This document shows, in pieces, positions 1-11,176 of a stretch of 64,000 nucleotides of DNA. The DNA lies in contig JADIIX010000092.1 of NCBI GenBank assembly GCA_027604505.1, forward strand, positions 24,819 to 88,818, in the 5' to 3' direction. Both the position numbers and the translations under genes were made by a program. The stretch comes from Gonapodya sp. JEL0774 (lineage: Eukaryota > Monoblepharomycota > Monoblepharidomycetes > Monoblepharidales > Gonapodyaceae). Under the pieces are notes generated by a model, which was given only the letters and a program-made list of their open reading frames with translations, had not been told where the DNA came from and did no database searches. How positions within the stretch are numbered: position 1 is the first letter of the stretch; each line of letters begins with the position of its first letter.

Positions 1-937
1 AGGAAGCGGGGGAGGGACGGGGGGTGGAGGGGGGAAGGGGTGAGAGCTGATGGGTGATGGATGGTGGGAGGGTCGTGGGTGAGAACGACGAGTTTGAATG
101 CGGTGGATGAGATGAGAGGCGTGAACGGTGTGCGAGCACGAACCGTACAAGAAAAGCGAGCGCACACACGAGACGAGACGAGCAGGGACGCAGGCGCAGG
201 ACCCCCCGGACCCTTTGACCGTGGCACCCCTGGCACTGTGTCGGGTCACTGGCCAGGGGGGGCCCGCAACAGTCATCATCGAGACACCCCAGTTCCCACC
301 TGGACGCACAAGGAACCACAACCACCGACCAGTGACTCCTCGAGGACACAGGACAGACCCCCACCCGTTTTCTCGCATACAGCACAACACACGGGCACAT
401 AATCATTGTACTTTCGCCTGTTACTTGCTTCTTGCAATTCGAATAAACATTCTCATGTGTACACATGTATTACACCATCATTTCACCAACCCGGGCACCC
501 AGGGCCTAGGGGTCTGTTCACGCTCGGTACCTACTACTACCTTCCTCCCATGATCTGGCCCCATCCCACCCACCCACTCCACCCACCCCCACGCCACGGC
601 CCACGAAACCATGTGGGCGCCTGAGTTCCAGACAACCAGTGCACCACCGGTCGCGTCGTGGGTCGGAAAGTCGGAGGGGTCGCATAGTCTGCCAGCGGAT
701 TTTCGTTTTCTCGGTGTGGGGGGTATTTTCACCGGCTCACGCTCCATGTCGTGGTGGGCGGCAGTCCCCAGAAGTCACACCCAAAGGCCCACCCCGAAAG
801 GCCCACCCCTGCTCCCTGCCCACCATTCCTCACTCTCGCGCCCGTGCTGGTGCCTCCTGCCCCGTGCCCCGTGCCCCGTGCCCCGTCCCCTGTGCCCGCT
901 CCCCCATCCCCTTCTTCCTCCCCCCTCCGCCGCCCCA
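1..937. other. Gene-poor GC-rich flank
   Basis: This is the 3' flank of the minus-strand carboxypeptidase. Open frames here overlap on both strands and are proline/glycine/arginine-rich low complexity with no recognisable domain. A short imperfect repeat of the unit CCCCGTG lies at about 862-890. I see no gene here. Confidence 0.5.
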
Positions 938-3027
938 TCACAGCCCTCCCTTCCCCTCCGCCACCACCCACTCCGCCACCTTCCGCACTCCAGCCCACGT
1001 CTCCTTCCCACTGGGGTCGATCTCGCTCGCGGGCAGGACGAACCCGTGCGCACCCGTGTCGCGAAGCTCCACGCCGTAGGAATACGTCACGTTGGCCACA
1101 CCGTACATGTAGTCGGTGGAGGAGCCCGAGGCCTGCGCAGGGGACAGGGGGGGGGTGGGGGGTGTAAGGGTGGGTGAGTGGGTTTGCGAAAGAAGGGGAA
1201 GGGGAGGAGAGGTGGGAGAGGTGGGACGGGGCATCAAATACGTACGGGATAGATGGTCCGGCAGATGGTGCCCGCGGTGAACTTCTTGCCGTTGACCTGA
1301 CGTGACACGGGAGTGTGCAGTGTGCGGGTCCGACGGGTCAGTTGCTTGTCAACCCCATCCCACCCGCGCCCCCTTCACTCACCCCCTGCACCGCTTTCAC
1401 GGCTTCCCCCGCGGCCCGAATCTGCCGGGCCTCGTCCCGCGGGTCACCCTCGCACGTGTACCCCCACGGACTCATCCATAGTTGTGAGTAGGCGTGGAAG
1501 TCTGGGGGGGGGGGGCGGGGGGAAGGGTGTGGTCAACGAGCCACATCCTTTCCTCGACCACAACGACGTCGTCCCTCCTGTGCCGCGTGTACGCGTGTGC
1601 GTTTTTGCTCTCCTCTCACCGATGTAGGCCCGCACGTCCACCCCGGCCGCTTTCCTCCCCAACACGTAGTCCGCGATGGCCTTGGGTTCCGGCGCCGAGA
1701 ACGGAGAAGGGCCCAGGTAGGCCTCGGAGCACGGGTTGTGCGAGGACCCGCCTGACACGGGGGACGATCGATGATTCCAAGCGGCGGGGGTGGCGGGGGG
1801 GAGTGGCGGGAGGGGGCAGGTCGAAGATGGGTGACCCGAGTCACGCGTACGAGGCTGCACACACGCGAGAGAACGGCTCACCGGTGTTCCAGCGGTAATC
1901 CCAGTTGCGGTTGGTGTCGGTGCCGACGCAGGGGAAGATGGAGGATCCGTGGTTGGGTTGGCGGTTTTTCCGCCACTGGGGGGTGGGGTGGAGGGGGGAG
2001 GGGTGGTGCACGAGACGAGCGACATCGCGGGATGACGTGGACGCCAGCTTCGCCGTCGGAAACCGCGATGCAGCACACTTACCATGCGGTCCTTCTGCCA
2101 CGTGTAGACGTACCCGTCAACGTTGAGGACCGGCACGACCGTCCACTCGAACTGGGCCAGGGCGCGATCTTGCGGCGAGTCGAGCGTGGGGGTAGCAAGG
2201 ACGGTGGCGAGGGCGTCCAGCATATACAGAGACACGGCGGTGGAGATCCATTCACGGGCGTGCTGGCCGCCGTGGAAGACGAAGCCCAGGGGTGGGTGGC
2301 CCGAGGTGGAGGTGTCTGGTTGCGGGGTAGCGCGGGGAGGGTCGTGCGGGGTGGGGTTCTTGCCCTTCATTTTGGCGACCTGGAGAGAGGGGGCACGAGT
2401 GGATATACAGATCAGTGAGGGAGAGTTTCAACCGGCAGGGCAGGGCAGGGCGTTGACTCGGTCTGGCTCGCTCACCCTCGTGGGGGTGAAGGTGTCTGCG
2501 GTTCGGGCGAGTCTCACGCCCCATATCGTACGTCCTTCGTAGGTTTTTCCGATTTCGGTCATGGTTACCAGATCAGGGTGCCGTGCAACGAGTGCGTTGA
2601 GGTACTCCACGATATCATCGTACGGGTGGTAACTGGTGAGGAACGATTTCCCAGCACCACTCGCGAGGAGAACCTCCTCCCGCTCCGCATCCACGAGCTT
2701 CTGAATATCCTCCACGATAATGACACCGTCCATGTCCTCGAGTTGTTCCGCGAACCGGGTCCGCTGTTCCAGGGTCATCCGAACGTCCACGACGGTGCCC
2801 ATCTCCTCCGTCATTCGAGGGTGGGACCAGAAATCCACGCCATTGTCAAGCCAGTGCTGGAGAATTGTGTGGTGGGCGGGAGTGCGGGGGAAAAGTCTTA
2901 TCAGGGCGTGGTCGTCGAAGCGTCGCAGATGGGAATGGAGGGTGATGGGAAGCTGGTGGTTGGCGACTGTGGCCAAAACGACGTGGAGCAAGGAGAGTGC
3001 GAGAGTTGCCGTGAGAAATGAACGCAT
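938..3027 (-). CDS. Secreted zinc carboxypeptidase (peptidase family M14)
   Basis: Predicted metallocarboxypeptidase that removes C-terminal residues from peptides outside the cell or in the vacuole. The start at 3027 gives a hydrophobic signal peptide ([19 protein letters not shown]). A propeptide of roughly 100 residues follows, then the catalytic domain from about residue 120 ([15 protein letters not shown]). Catalytic marks are visible across exons: the zinc motif [11 protein letters not shown] (His and Glu), [22 protein letters not shown] (substrate-binding Arg), the third zinc ligand in DFHAYSQLW, and the catalytic Glu in [10 protein letters not shown] just before the stop at 938-940. 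About five introns are needed. The order signal peptide, propeptide, M14 domain matches secreted procarboxypeptidase A/B types. Substrate preference (A or B) cannot be read with confidence. Confidence 0.88.
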
Positions 3028-3366
3028 CGAGAATGGAGCTCGATGGGACCGCAGTTCTGGAGGATCCGATGCTTGGGGGGCACAACTGGTGATGCAGGAC
3101 GAAGGAGGCCTCAGATCAGCCAAACCCACCCTGAGGGACACACCACAAGGCACGTCCATGCTCCGAGTACTTCTATCCGAAATTGTGAGCGACTGTCGGT
3201 GCGCAGACCCAAAAAGACAAATGTATTTTAATGGATCTACGTTCCTTCGAACCCTCTTTCTTGTCGCCCTTGCCGTTCTACCTCATCCACTCTCTTCAAA
3301 ACATTCTCAATCAAAACTACTTCAAGCTCCCTACCCTGAAAAAGAAACAAATAGAACATCTCAATA
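3028..3366. other. Short intergenic region
   Basis: Upstream of the carboxypeptidase start and downstream of the next minus-strand gene. It becomes AT-rich around 3220-3370 and holds no gene that I can support. Confidence 0.4.
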
Positions 3367-6204
3367 TTATTTACCTCGGGTATTCCTCGCACTCAGTTTA
3401 TCTAAACTCACCGCATTTTCCAATCCAGCAGGGGATTCGCTTATCCCTCGCTTCATTTCGCCGACACGCTTGCTCAAGGGGTCCAAGTACCGGTACCGAA
3501 TCTCGTCCAAGGAGGCCTCGTTCCAAACATGGGTCTATACAATTTGAAAGGCGTTTCATATCGCTGTTTCAGGCCCACCGCACTTTATCCAGCGCACTTT
3601 CTCACCTTGTTCGCACGATCACGGATCAGGAGGTACAGGTAAACGTTGAGAACCTGCATGAGCAGACCGTGTTTTTCAAAGAAGGCTTCGTCGTCCGACA
3701 TCACAGTGTAGGGTCCGGCAAACTTTTCCCCCCGTTTGAGAACTTTGGTGCCAGACATGGTGTACAAGGTGTCCTTAATGTTGAAGATGATGGGGAAGAA
3801 GGTTCTCTGGAGGACTGGGGATGCGAATATGGGAGACTGCAAGAGGAGGTCCATCCAGATTTTATTCTCGCCAATCATCAAGTACAAAAATCATGTTCAA
3901 AAAGGCGTGCCACTCACTTGTGATCTTCGACCAGCATGATCCGATATGATCTCTGCTCCCTCCAACGCGCTCACAATCTCTTGCTTCAACAGAGTGACCG
4001 CGGCGACGCCCATTCCGGTGAGGCCCAGCGTCGAAGCGCGCGGCGCGTCTGCCTCGTCCCGCTCAAAGCCACCCATTTTCAGCATTTCGGCGATCCACCG
4101 CATTCGACATTCCTCATCGAGCCAGGTGCTCGTGAGCGTACGGACAAGTTGGAAAGCCGAGGAGCGCACAAGAGGGAGCGCCGTGGTGATCATGAGACGC
4201 ACGAGGGAGTAAAAGATGTGATAGGGGACGGTTGGTGCGGGGAAGTACTCATCCGCTGAGCTGAACGTGGCGGGGGAGATGGAGGAGCGGGGTACGAACG
4301 GCGCGATTCGCGAGAGGAGGGCGATGGCGTGTAAACCAGCATGAGCAGCCTGGTCGCTGCACCTATATGAAAAAAGAACGGGATTGCAAGATGCGGCTTT
4401 TTGCACTTTTGTAACGACACACGGGTATCGTGCGAAACTCACCCAGCCTCCATCAGGGCAACCGCACAACCGATCAGTCTCGCGAACAGGTACCTCTTGT
4501 TCGCCAATTTCGGGACCACGAGCGACGATAAAAACGGAGATGACGATGCAGTTCGACTTTTGCGTCGTGTTCGTTCTTCAGATTCCATCACCAGTCCGAC
4601 GAACACTCCCACGGCGGTGGTTGCGGGGTACAGCTGAGCAAACTTGGCGCCGATTGAGTCTTCAAAATATACACAAAGAAAGCCGTGATATTCGTCGTCC
4701 GTCGAAGAATTCTTGTGATGAAAAGTCGCGAGCAAACAAAAATTGACACACCATCAATGTCCTCTCGCTTGTTGTCCAAATCTGAGGTCGGAAGAGAAAC
4801 CCCTCCTCTGTGGGCTTCCACCTCCTCGTGAAACCTCAACACAGCCATGACCTCCAACTGCGCCTCCCGCGCCAGAGTCTTGTTGGATCGAAAGTGCGAT
4901 TGCGAGTATTGCAATGAGTTCCCGTGTGATGAGAACCAACTGAAGTGCCCCACTTGGCCCTGCCCGACTCAGCTCACCAACAATCTTTCGACGAGGGTCC
5001 ACCAGTCTGGGTGGGGTGATACCGATGGAGGTTGAGTGAATCCGTTGGCCGGTCGGGGAGCGCGAAGATGACGGGTGGAGGTGTTCAACGTGGCGGCGAA
5101 GTCGAGGTCAAGGTCGAGGTACGAAAGAGTGTCGACCGTTTGGAAAAATATGTAAGAGAGCAGCACGTGGGTGCGGTTTGGGTCGGTGGTCACGTCGGGG
5201 GGATGGCGAAGTGAAATCTGAACGGTGGAGGGCCAGGCGGGGTGACTGCACGTTGGACTATGTTCGGTAGCTACCGCAAGCTGAGCTTGCGCCCACTAAC
5301 TGTCAGATTTGTCTTGATTAGGTTCCAGAGGCATTCGAGATAGGAAGCGATGAGCGTGAATATTTCGTACGCGTCGTTGATGCTGGGCACATGCTCTGCA
5401 TCATCTGGTGCAGCGTTCTCCCCATCAGCTGAGTCTTCATTGTTTCCCGCTTCCGTCGCAGTGAATTCAATTCGGGGTACCCTGAAACAGCACGGGCCTG
5501 GTTGTTGAAAAGTAGATTCGGGAAATTCCAGAACCCCACGCCTCACACTTGACTTGTCTTGTTGTCATCGGTGACAAGTCGGCCAAGTATGCTTTTGATT
5601 ATCGAAATACCCTTGCCGATTCCTGGTAGGGTTTCCATGGCGAAGTTGGAGAGTTTCGCAGTTCTTATTCTGGGAAGGACTGACGGACAGATTTCGTGCT
5701 CCGAGCTGCCCTCTCTGTGATCCGATGTACAATAAACTTCATCTCACCTCTCACAACCATGCCAGCAATCATAATCCATTCCCGGGGTGCAGTTGTTGCA
5801 TCAAGTTCCACAAGGTCCCATCGCTCCACACAGCCCATCATGACTTCCCTGGCGTTTCCCTTGCTCGCCATGACGTCTTGCAAAAACTTTACGGCAATAT
5901 CTCGGGTAAGGGTGTGGATGGATGACAACGCCAATGGCACGACCAAATGCACGAGGTCCAGAAACGGAAGAGAACTCAGGGGTTCTGGAAGTGGAGATGA
6001 TTCTCCAACAGAGGAAAATTCGTCCACGAGAGATTGGAGGAGGGAAATCTGATTCTCTCTTTGAGATCTTGAAAGAGGAACCTCCGATATCAGGACGGAC
6101 TCCAGATATCGCAATGTTGTTGATACATCCAGTGTATCCGCAGAGAGCAGCATGCGAAGAGTCAAGGAAGGCAACCTGGGTTTGTCGGACATCTGTGTGT
6201 CCAT
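3367..6204 (-). CDS. Glomulin/ALF4/YBP-family helical protein (probable)
   Basis: Multi-exon, largely alpha-helical protein. The first exon (start 6204, or 6192 at MSDKPRLP) carries repeated Leu-rich helices (LRYLESVLISEV; LDLVHLVVPLAL). The C-terminal part has LYLLIRDRANK, which splices to LDEIRYRYLDPLSKRV and ends at TAA 3367-3369. The pattern LLxRDxxN followed by LxxxxxxFLxPL is typical of the C-terminus of glomulin, plant ALF4 and yeast Ybp1/2. Glomulin binds the RING protein RBX1 and restrains SCF ubiquitin ligases, while yeast Ybp proteins act in the oxidative-stress response and at kinetochores; which role applies here cannot be told. The final exon is inferred from an acceptor at about 3512, just upstream of LDEIRYRY. 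Middle exons (4440-5550) are only partly resolved. Confidence 0.5.
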
Positions 6205-6511
6205 CGGTGAAGCCGTGAGACATCTTGAACGGCTTGGTCCGTGCCGAATGATTCTCCCCAGCACATAGACAATATGTAATCTGGGAATGCTGTTTCTCAT
6301 GAATTTTAAGAGATTGATAAATTCGTCGAAAAGAAGGGTATGCATATGCTTTGAGAAGAATAGTGGGGAATCCGTCCATACACAAGAGGACATATCAAAC
6401 AATATCCAAAATCACTACAAATGCAGCTCTCATGAGAGAAAACAAAGTTCAGATAACTATGTAAAGCTGCACACAAAATGCGAAACCACCGCGACGACCT
6501 GTCCAATTCAG

Positions 6512-7501
6512 TCATTTCTTTTTCTTTGACCAACGAGGAGGAGGAGGCTCAGTTGTATCCACGACTTCCAGGTGCCGAATAATTACATCACCACCAGCAA
6601 CGTCAAAAACCGCGCTGAGCCTGGCAGCTACCATTCTGATACATTCGAATGCGTCTTTTGGCAAAGTCGCATCAAGTGCTGTTTTGACTTCGGACTTTTT
6701 CTCTGATGGTGGTTTTCCAGAAAGAACTGCAAAATTGGCACGGTTTCCGGTCCCGGCATTCTTCTCGAACCATGTAGGATCCTCGACAGTGTACGCCTGG
6801 AACTCGTCAACGAAATTCCGGGAATGGTACCCCCACTCCCGAAAACGTTTTTCTACCATGGACCGCAGCTGCTTCCCGGCGGTACCGAAACGGATTCGCT
6901 CACCACCACTGGTAACTGCTTGGTCAGAGGCTAGAGAGTCCCACAGCTCGACCACGGCGTCCCGATACCCCGTACACAGGTAAAACAACGCATGAGCTAG
7001 CTCGTGGCGAAAGGTAGAGCCATCGCCCCGTGTAAAGGCGACAAGATAACGGAGTGACGGATCGGGATTCTTCACATGGTCACTGAAGGCTGCCATCAGG
7101 GAGCGTTCAGAGGGGGAAGGGGTAAAATATGACGGAGTGGAGAAGGTAGCTCTGTTGGCTCCCATGTTTGCCGAGTGCGAGTCCGTTCGAACTTCAAGGA
7201 ATACGCCCTCGTCAACTGCTGCACATTTCCTCGTTCTCAAATTCCACCAGTTGAGAAGCACCTCCATCGGAAAGTTGATCCCTACAAATGTACTCCGAAC
7301 TTTGTCCACCGAAACAGTCTGCTCGTACTCGCTGGCTGGCCGAGCGAGGGCGGTTGTCATTGACTCTCTGTTGTCAAAGGAAACAATCGCCAAGTTTGGT
7401 GAGTGGTGAGCACAAGGGTTTGCGGTGGACGCATCGAGAGTGTTTGAAACGCGGGCGTAGGCTATTCGGAATGATTTGGGGTGCCCGAGTCCAATTTTCA
7501 T
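6512..7501 (-). CDS. Intronless HExxH putative metalloprotease-like protein
   Basis: A single uninterrupted frame of 329 residues from ATG at 7501. An upstream GTG-initiated extension is unlikely in a eukaryote. A zinc-protease-like motif HELAHALFYL sits mid-protein after a beta-strand-like segment (LRYLVAFTRGDG). About 70 residues downstream, VDEFQAYTVEDP supplies a Glu that could be a third ligand, as in gluzincins. The C-terminus is basic (PPPPRWSKKKK). No signal peptide or membrane segment is seen. I do not recognise the family; it could also be an inactive structural relative. It is divergent from PET127, with 105 bp between start codons. The lack of introns contrasts with almost every neighbour. 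Confidence 0.6.
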   Translation of the reverse strand: MKIGLGHPKSFRIAYARVSNTLDASTANPCAHHSPNLAIVSFDNRESMTTALARPASEYEQTVSVDKVRSTFVGINFPMEVLLNWWNLRTRKCAAVDEGVFLEVRTDSHSANMGANRATFSTPSYFTPSPSERSLMAAFSDHVKNPDPSLRYLVAFTRGDGSTFRHELAHALFYLCTGYRDAVVELWDSLASDQAVTSGGERIRFGTAGKQLRSMVEKRFREWGYHSRNFVDEFQAYTVEDPTWFEKNAGTGNRANFAVLSGKPPSEKKSEVKTALDATLPKDAFECIRMVAARLSAVFDVAGGDVIIRHLEVVDTTEPPPPRWSKKKK

Positions 7502-7606
7502 GGGGGTTTCTTTTGGTGGTTGAAGGAACAGGTTCAATAACACGTCATACAAGACCCCTGGCACTCGTGATCAAGATAAAATTCTGGACGTGGGGGTTCA
7601 CACATA
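7502..7606. promoter_or_regulatory. Shared divergent promoter region
   Basis: A 105-bp gap separates two head-to-head start codons (7501 minus, 7607 plus), so the two genes must share promoter DNA or overlap in their 5' UTRs. No clear TATA box or known operator was recognised. Confidence 0.45.
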
Positions 7607-10290
7607 ATGGCCACCCTTCCGATTGTTCTCGCGCGGGGAAACTCACTGACGGGTCATGCATTACTGATTCAATCGGGAACAGGGACATTGATGGGATGCC
7701 GGTTGGCTCATTTTCCGCACATTCCCGTTCTTGGACACTTTAGCTCACAACGAAAGGAACGCCAGTGGCGAAATTGTGACGGACATTCTCCGCAATCGTA
7801 TTTGCTATTTAGTTGGAGGTCTTTCTCATCGAGTTCGAGTTCGAGGGACGGACCAAACACCCCACACTCTGATTCCAGCTTCACCTCATCACCCAGAACA
7901 ACTGGACCTGTGCCACAACCAACAACCCCCCGCGCATTTAGTTTTCCTTGGACGAGACGACACTCTCCAGGGGGAAAGAAAACTGTCAACCCTCCAGATT
8001 CGGGAATCAATATCCGCAATGCGAAGTCACTCCCCAATACAACGGAATCCGATAACCCACCCCAAAACACCGGGAACCCGTCTACTTCTTCTCCATCGCG
8101 ACCAAATCGCACCGTAGTTCCTCGGAGGTTCCCCTCAGCATCTCGGAACGCTGCACCTAAACCAGCCACTGAAACTGAGAACGGTTCGGTACGATTTGTA
8201 AAGCCCAGTGGATTTGAGAGAGTGGATAAAGAGACGTGTGAGATGTCGTGTGAGTGGAATCCATGTTGGGGTGAGATGTACATGCGAGTATCCCTCATGG
8301 TCTTGCTCATTTAGACGCGGAGAAGCCCAACTTTGAGAATATCCCCCGCCTCTCCATGGGACTTGAGCGTGCTCTGTTCAAGTAAGCACCCATCTCTTTG
8401 TTCGTATCTCGGTGTTGATCAGCAATTCGTCACCTTTGTTCCAGCCGTGGTGTCATGGTTCTCCAGGACCCCCGCACTGGCGTCTTTAATTTTGATCCTG
8501 CACTGAAGCGGATCCCCCGCCCAGAAGAGTTTGATTTTTCCCTTTTATCTCCATTTGTTCCACCTTCTCAAGACAAAGTGAGAAAGTCTGCTTCAAATGA
8601 TCTACTGTGACTCTGTGTACTGTACCACCGGATTCCAACATCCCCATTCGCGCACCAGACCCTCCAAGATCACGCCAAAAATGTCGGTGCCCGATATACC
8701 GCATCAACCTCTTCTGCGGGCTCTTTACTCGCGCAATTTCTTATGACGGTCACTGACCACCGCGAGGTCGATACATCTGGAATGTCGATGGCGTTTCTTG
8801 GAGAAGTGAGATCAATTATTGATGTCGCTTTGGTGCCGAGGTGAACGAGGTGAATGCTGTCTCCTAATTGGACTTTTAGAGTCGAAGACACTCTCGTATC
8901 ATACGCCTTCCTTGTTCTGCATTGCTCCACTGGCTCCCGGAGCAAGGAGGTTATGCTCTGGATGCGGAGAAGCCGGCCGACGAAGAAGCGCGCGAGACTG
9001 TGTTAAGTAAGCTGGTGAGGAAGGCAATGCGAAGATGGATTGAAGAGGTTTCGCGTGCAATGTGCATTCCGTCCATTTCCTTAGGGCAAAGTCCTGGAGA
9101 AGAAATTGACTCTTAAACCAGAGGCCTTTGAGAGATACCTCCTGAATGCGTCCGGTGCGAAGCCGCAACCCGAGATTGACTCATTCCACTATGGAAAGGT
9201 TGGACCTTTTGGAGACATACCTCATATGATAAATTTGGCTCTTACTTCCTTCCGTCTTCATAACCTCCAGTTTGGAAACTTTCTACTACGGTCTCAACTT
9301 GACTGCGTTCACCCTTCTGTATGTATCATCCCCTCCATCAAATTTAATCGAGAACCTAATGATGCAAGTAAAAATAGCTTCCCAAGCTCACATTCGACCT
9401 TAAAACTCGCGCCACGCAAATCATCCGCATGGACCCGCATAACTACCACGACAAACTCGGGTACAAACTTCACGAACAGCGAGGCGCATATCAATCGTAT
9501 GAACGGGAGTTCTACGACATGCTTCGGAGTGCAGCACTGAAGTGGAGCCTTCAGGCTAGAATTGGATGTATGGATGGGGTCTTTGTGGTTGGTATTGGTG
9601 TTTGCGATTTGGCTACCGGAGACAGAGCATCCAATTACGTGATCGCGCATAGTGTCACCACAACACGGATCAAATGTTTGGGTTCCAGTACCTTCCTCTT
9701 GAAACCATGGACGATCTTCTTTTTGGAGGCAGCGAGATTGCCGAGCAAGCCTTCCATGCAAGTCTCAGAATGCTTGAGCTGATTCTTGAGAAGGCCACTA
9801 CCCAGTTCCCACAACAGGTTTGTCCTAAATTTCCGCGTTAAATATGAAGCTTGAGATTGGTGCTCATTGGGTGTCATGGCTCCGTTCTTCTTTGTGACCA
9901 CGACTACAGTCTCTTCGCCTGACCTTGAAAACGCAGAAAAAAGTGTTTCCAAATCCACAATTTCTAAGCGTCTACGTGCAGCCGGTCGTCAAAGGTCAAC
10001 TTGACGATCCAGACACACTCCAGCAACCCGTGGTGAAGTATCGTCTTGAATGCTACTCAACAATTAATGGAGAACGAACGCTCCGCAGAGTAAGCTCCGG
10101 TGGTTCCGTAGCCTGTCGCTTCGAGGTCTACTGGAAGGTTGCAGATGTTACTGCTCGGGCAAATGCCGCTGATTTGTGGAGAGAATATGAGTCCGTGCGG
10201 AAGGATTGCTCGAACCTAAAAGATGATATTCTGTCAGAGGCCGAACTGAAGAGAAAGGAGAATTTCATGAGCCTACTAAGAAAACGGTGA
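7607..10290 (+). CDS. PET127: Pet127-like mitochondrial RNA-processing protein
   Basis: Resembles fungal Pet127, a mitochondrial membrane-associated protein needed for 5' processing and stability of mitochondrial mRNAs. The start at 7607 has a good context (A at -3, G at +4). About 210 residues of low-complexity Ser/Pro/Asn-rich leader come first. A strong GTGAGT donor at 8250 joins in frame to an acceptor ending at 8314, giving the first conserved block FENIPRLSMGLERALF. Then follow LQDPRTGVFNFDPALKRI, TASTSSAGSLLAQFL, GGYALDAEKP, SFHYGKVGPF, RMDPHNYHDKLGY, YQSYEREFYDMLRSA and the FQYLPLETMDDLLFGG region, ending in a charged tail (KRKENFMSLLRKR). About eight short introns are required. The leader may hold a mitochondrial targeting signal, but this is not obvious. 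A 200-codon antisense frame at 7708-8310 is a shadow. Confidence 0.82.
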
Positions 10291-11176
10291 GTGGATGTAG
10301 GAAGAATTGAATATCAACTCTAGCCATTTATTGTCGTTGATTGTCTCTGACCGCAATGAACTTGCGCGCAGCCATGTGTGGGAGGAGGATTCTCCAGAGG
10401 AGACATTGCGCACAAAGTTGTTCTCGCAATAAACATATATATCATGGACCTTCGTCCTTGTAACCTGGGACGTGCAACCTAACGCAGTTTTGTCCATCGA
10501 TGACGCCCATTTGAAAGGCACAGCGATTTCTTTGAGGAAAGAAGCCGCCAAGAGAACAAAAGAAGCGCCAAACATTTTGCACTGGCGTACTTTGTATGGG
10601 TTCCCCATATTTTTCTCGCACGGAGGTTGTATGACTGAATGGCTTACAGGGTTCACGGGGTTTACAGTCCTTCATAATGGAAGGAAGAGATTGCCTCGTT
10701 GGTCCAATAAACAAAAGGAAGACGAACTCTCGGGGGTCCCTGAATTGTGGCGCAGGGGGTCTTCAAAGGAGAAAAAGCAGTTTGGCCACATTGTTGGCGC
10801 AATAGAAATTTAGAGCCACGTTAGACGGCTAGAGTCATAGGTAAGTTCGCGCAATCACGCTATCACCATCATGGGGATGCTTGGAGAGTTATGGGTCTCT
10901 GGCTCCGTCTCGTCCCTCCACTCCCTCCCCACGTGACGCCGAGCCATGAGCTTTTCTTTGTCGTTGCCCCGGATGCACAAACAGGAGAGCGAGGAATAAG
11001 AGGCGCATTCTACCAGAATATCCCTCAATGTAAATTTGGGCCGTTTCGCTTGTGGTTGACTGATTGGCGTCTTTGTTGTTTTCCTTTCATCAATCGATCA
11101 ATGTCAACCAGAGTTGGCGCAATAGTTGAAAAAGCACTCCATTCAGTCTTTCCTCCCTCTTTTCGACACTCCATCC
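10291..11176. other. Intergenic, no clear gene
   Basis: Lies between PET127 and eEF3. Open frames of about 90-130 codons occur on both strands (for example 10472-10813 plus), but none carries a recognisable domain or a supported splice structure. The segment just before 11177 should contain the eEF3 promoter. Confidence 0.4.

Noticed and set aside
7501-7564. N-terminal extension of the HExxH protein from a GTG codon
   Set aside because: Eukaryotic nuclear genes rarely start at GTG; the first ATG in frame is at 7501.
7708-8310. 200-codon minus-strand frame opposite the PET127 leader
   Set aside because: The plus strand gives a consistent PET127 leader: a good start context at 7607 and an in-frame GTGAGT splice into the conserved domain. 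The minus frame shows no domain.
10472-10813. 113-codon plus frame between PET127 and eEF3
   Set aside because: It overlaps similar-sized frames on the minus strand, has no recognisable motif and no support from splice sites or composition.
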